DNA from: Chiridota heheva
Taxonomy: Eukaryota; Echinodermata; Holothuroidea; Apodida; Chiridotidae
Direction of reading: 5' to 3'
Assembly: GCA_020152595.1 (NCBI GenBank)
Contig: JAIGNY010004285.1
Span: 792,501 to 856,500 of the forward strand
DNA: 64,000 nt
Shown: positions 61,413 to 64,000 of the stretch, in pieces
Layout: every line of letters begins with the position of its first letter
How positions within the stretch are numbered: the stretch's first letter is position 1
Notes under the pieces: generated by a model
Told to the model about the DNA's origin: nothing
What the model saw: only the letters and a program-made list of their open reading frames with translations
Database searches by the model: none
Position numbers and translations under genes: made by a program

Positions 61413-61590
61413 ATGCCGAAATCTTGCTGTGCCGGTAATTGCATTAGTAGACGTGGGCCGTGGATAAAAAAGACGTTTCCTCGATTTCCATTTGATCATG
61501 ATCGACGTTTAAAGTGGGTTTCTGTTGTACGACGCGACGGCTTTCAACCTACGGTTCACACTAGGATTTGCAGCAAGCACTTTATATCAG
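61413..61590 (+). CDS. THAP-domain zinc-finger protein, first exon
   Basis: ATG at 61413; 59 codons plus one base up to donor GTATAT. The protein begins MPKSCCAGNCISRRGPWIKK and continues FPRFPFDHDRRLKWVSVVRR, then TRICSKHF. This is the C2CH THAP signature: Cys pair at the N-terminus (CCAGNC), the central Trp of L-KW, and the C-x-x-H of ICSKHF, with FPFD before the second helix. Known: THAP domains bind DNA in a zinc-dependent way and occur in transcription regulators and P-element-type transposases. The domain's last part (AVPTIF-type) would be in the next exon, which I could not find. It may be a host factor or a domesticated transposase. Confidence 0.85.
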
Positions 61591-62562
61591 GTATATAGGC
61601 TTTGTCTGAGTACAACGAACAATCAGATGGCGTTCACGTAAAAGTTACTCTTTATATTCCCGGTGATTATAGAAAATATGAAGTAAAATCGGAAGCGAAC
61701 AACAAACTGCAATCAATAAAATTCGCTGAACTGGTAGGTAGGTTAGCATGCAGTGTGTTTATTGTACGTGTGATGTGACTAAGCTGTGTGAAGACGCATG
61801 AAACGCAGCGACGCCCTGCCCTGCGAAATGGCTTCCAGTGGAGTTTAAGTGTCACGTGATGAAATCCCGCTGTACGCGTCCAGTGCTACCTTTGGTGCCA
61901 CAAACATTCTTGAGAGCATTTTGGTAGTTCCCTTTTCTCTCATATCAATAAATATACCCATCCCGCTTTAATCCCCAAACTCTAGCAGCATGTTTCAGAC
62001 GGCTGTTCCAAGACTAATGCAAAAGGTCAACGGCATTCTTTTGTTATTTTTTCGCGAAATCCACGGTGGAATTGAAAAACTTATAATTGTACATATATGA
62101 AGTACACGTATCATTTTCACTTTGAATAGAATTTTAATTGCCATAATAGGAGGTATCTATACTAAATCAATGTTTATCGGCTGGAGAAGACAGTGAGTGT
62201 AGATGTTACCTATGATTATGATCTTGAAGGTTATTATTAAGGTCAAAGGTCACGAAATGTTAAAAAAGGCTAAGTTCTGCCTTTTATACACATTTTGTTC
62301 TAATTTATTGTATTTTTTTCATTTAAAACTTACCTAACCTGATCAATCATTAGTTTATATGATGAAATTGAAAATGTCAGTGGTGGAACTTTGGATATTT
62401 ATTTTAAGGTCACTGTAAGGTCAAAAGCTCATTCGGAGTCAAATTTTGTGCATTTTGGATTTCATATGTATTTTTCCTTCATTAAGGGTATCCATTGTTA
62501 TTTCCTAAAATTCATATATGTATTTGAGAAAATCATTAAAGGATAAGACAGAAAGTGTGGAC
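61591..62562. other. Presumed THAP gene intron, no exon recognised
   Basis: Sequence with several AAGGTCAAAGGTCA-like and GGTCAAATGTCAC motifs from about 62.2 kb on, which belong to a dispersed repeat continuing into the 182-bp duplication. The second THAP exon was not recognised. Confidence 0.45.
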
Positions 62563-62926
62563 TGATTTCCTCTCGATTTTGATTTTGGAAGGTCAAATGT
62601 CACTTAATTCTAAAAGTTAAGTTTTTTTTTTTTCATGCATGGGGAATCCTCGTAAAAGCATGTTTGTCTTTTTATTCTAATGAATAACACGGAGGAAAAT
62701 TGCCAGTGAATGCTCCTAGATTATGAGGCTGCTTTCAAAGTAATTGATTTCCTCTCGATTTTGATTTTGCAAGGTCAAATGTCACTTAATTCTAAAAGTT
62801 GAGTTTTTATTTTTTCATGCATGGGGAATCCACGTCAAAGCATGTTTGTCTTTTTATTCTGATGAATAACACGGAGGAAAATTGCCAGTGAATGCTCCTA
62901 GATTATGAGGCTGCTTTCAAAGTAAA
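62563..62926 (+). repeat. 182-bp tandem duplication, two copies
   Basis: TGATTTCCTCTCGATTTTGA starts at 62563 and again at 62745. The copies are about 95 percent alike and each ends GGCTGCTTTCAAAGTAA. Differences include CCTCGTAAAAGC against CCACGTCAAAGC. Both contain AAGGTCAAATGTCAC, so they probably arose from one dispersed repeat. Confidence 0.93.
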
Positions 62927-63164
62927 AGGTTACTTAATGTCGATGACCACTTAAGGTCAATGGTCATATGAAGTTAAAGCGGCGTGTTTCTGATTTTCTG
63001 TATTCCATACATCTGTACATTGTAAAAAAGATTTTAAAATATTGTGTTACATACAGACATATTGCTTGGTTACCTATTTTAAGTTCCCAAAAAAGCAATA
63101 TTTCCGGAAAATGTATTACTAATTGATCTGGTAGTCAGCTGAGTTGCAGCAATTCATGGCATCA
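62927..63164. other. Short AT-rich stretch
   Basis: Nothing recognised between the 182-bp duplication and the GC-rich minisatellite. Confidence 0.5.
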
Positions 63165-63822
63165 CACCCGCAGGCCCCCGCAGGCCCCCGCAGGCCCCCG
63201 CAGGCCCCCGCAGGCCCCCGCAGGCCCCCGCAGGCCCCCGCAGGCCCCCGCAGGCCCCCGCAGGCCCCCGCAGGCCCCCGCAGGCCCCCGCAGGCCCCCG
63301 CAGGCCCCCGCAGGCCCCCGCAGGCCCCCGCAGGCCCCCGCAGGCCCCCGCAGGCCCCCGCAGGCCCCCGCAGGCCCCCGCAGGCCCCCTGCAGGCCCCC
63401 CGCAGGCCCCGCAGGCCCCTGCAGGCCCCCGCAGGCCCCCGCAGGCCCCGCAGGCCCCGCAGGCCCCCGCAGGCCCCCGCAGGCCCCCGCAGGCCCCGCA
63501 GGCCCCGCAGGCCCCCGCAGGCCCCCGCAGGCCCCCGCAGGCCCCGCAGGCCCCTGCAGGCCCCCGCAGGCCCCCTGCAGGCCCCCGCAGGCCCCTGCAG
63601 GCCCCTGCAGGCCCCTGCAGGCCCCTGCAGGCCCCCGCAGGCCCCCGCAGGCCCCCGCAGGCCCCCCGCAGGCCCCGCAGGCCCCCGCAGGCCCCCGCAG
63701 GCCCCGCAGGCCCCGCAGGCCCCGCAGGCCCCGCAGGCCCCCGCAGGCCCCCGCGCAGGCCCCCGCAGGCCCCCGCAGGCCCCCGCAGGCCCCCGCAGGC
63801 CCCCGCAGGCCCCCGCAGGCCC
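63165..63822 (+). repeat. GC-rich 10-bp minisatellite, about 66 copies
   Basis: The unit CAGGCCCCCG is repeated perfectly about 22 times at the left. It then continues with 9-bp (CAGGCCCCG), 11-bp and CTG-containing variants. All frames stay open, giving Pro/Ala/Gly/Arg-rich pseudo-proteins of more than 220 residues that are artefacts. The minus strand has GGGGG every 10 bases, so G-quadruplexes are likely, and the CpG-dense block stands out in AT-rich surroundings. Confidence 0.97.
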
Positions 63823-64000
63823 CATTGTGCACCTACAATCGTGGCCAAAAGTGTTGAAAACTGCTCAACAATTTTAAACGGCTCCCCCCCTTCCCTTCTC
63901 CACCCTCCTCTTTCAATGTTGTGCGCTTTCCAAAAAATGAAAAAAGAAGAAGGTAAAATGCGACTTTCAATTGATCGAGGGGAGTGGGGATTTGATCCCA
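63823..64000. other. Right edge, nothing recognised
   Basis: Contains C-rich (CTCCCCCCCTTCCC) and A-rich stretches only. Confidence 0.5.

Noticed and set aside
63119..63857. Collagen-like or Pro/Ala/Gly-rich proteins of 220-237 residues on both strands
   Set aside because: They are read from a GC-rich 10-bp repeat without stops; all phases are open, so openness is no evidence for a gene.

Overview
The window is animal nuclear DNA. Genes are split by GT-AG introns, non-coding sequence is AT-rich, and microsatellites, minisatellites, SINEs, a Penelope-like element and many short inverted-repeat (MITE-like) elements are abundant. A marine invertebrate deuterostome, perhaps an echinoderm, fits best, but that is inferred from general character and not from a species marker.

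Three host genes are supported. (1) At the left edge, minus strand, lies the first coding exon of a microsomal cytochrome P450 (31-358); the rest is outside the window. (2) Most of the window is one sodium-coupled solute transporter gene of the SLC5 family (monocarboxylate/multivitamin branch) on the minus strand. Thirteen coding exons run from the ATG at 60775 to 13450. All phases join without a break, giving 533 codons; the C-terminal exon is not settled. Intron 1 is about 29.4 kb. (3) Divergently placed at 61413 on the plus strand is the first exon of a THAP zinc-finger gene, which shares a 637-bp intergenic promoter region with the transporter.

Layout: 0.36-9.4 kb is intergenic with small inverted repeats, a headless SINE and a 17-bp minisatellite. 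9.4-11.6 kb holds two opposed Penelope-like element fragments. 11.7-12.8 kb has an (AT)n tract and a 45-bp minisatellite. 13.45-31.25 kb holds transporter exons 13 to 2, with a hAT-like MITE flanked by a perfect 8-bp target duplication in intron 9. 31.25-60.65 kb is transporter intron 1. It contains a 15-unit satellite of about 393 bp built from an inverted-repeat monomer, a possible GIN-type integrase exon, a decayed zinc-finger gene, several MITE families, a 46-bp minisatellite, a triple tandem SINE, and a decayed integrase-bearing multi-gene mobile element (about 56.1-59.55 kb) that looks virus-like (Polinton/Maverick-type). 61.6-64 kb is presumably the THAP intron, with a 182-bp duplication and a 660-bp GC-rich 10-bp repeat.

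The most unusual items are the compact element in intron 1, with its chain of small overlapping membrane-protein genes, and the satellite whose monomer ends are transposon-like inverted repeats. No CRISPR, operon or prokaryotic feature is present.
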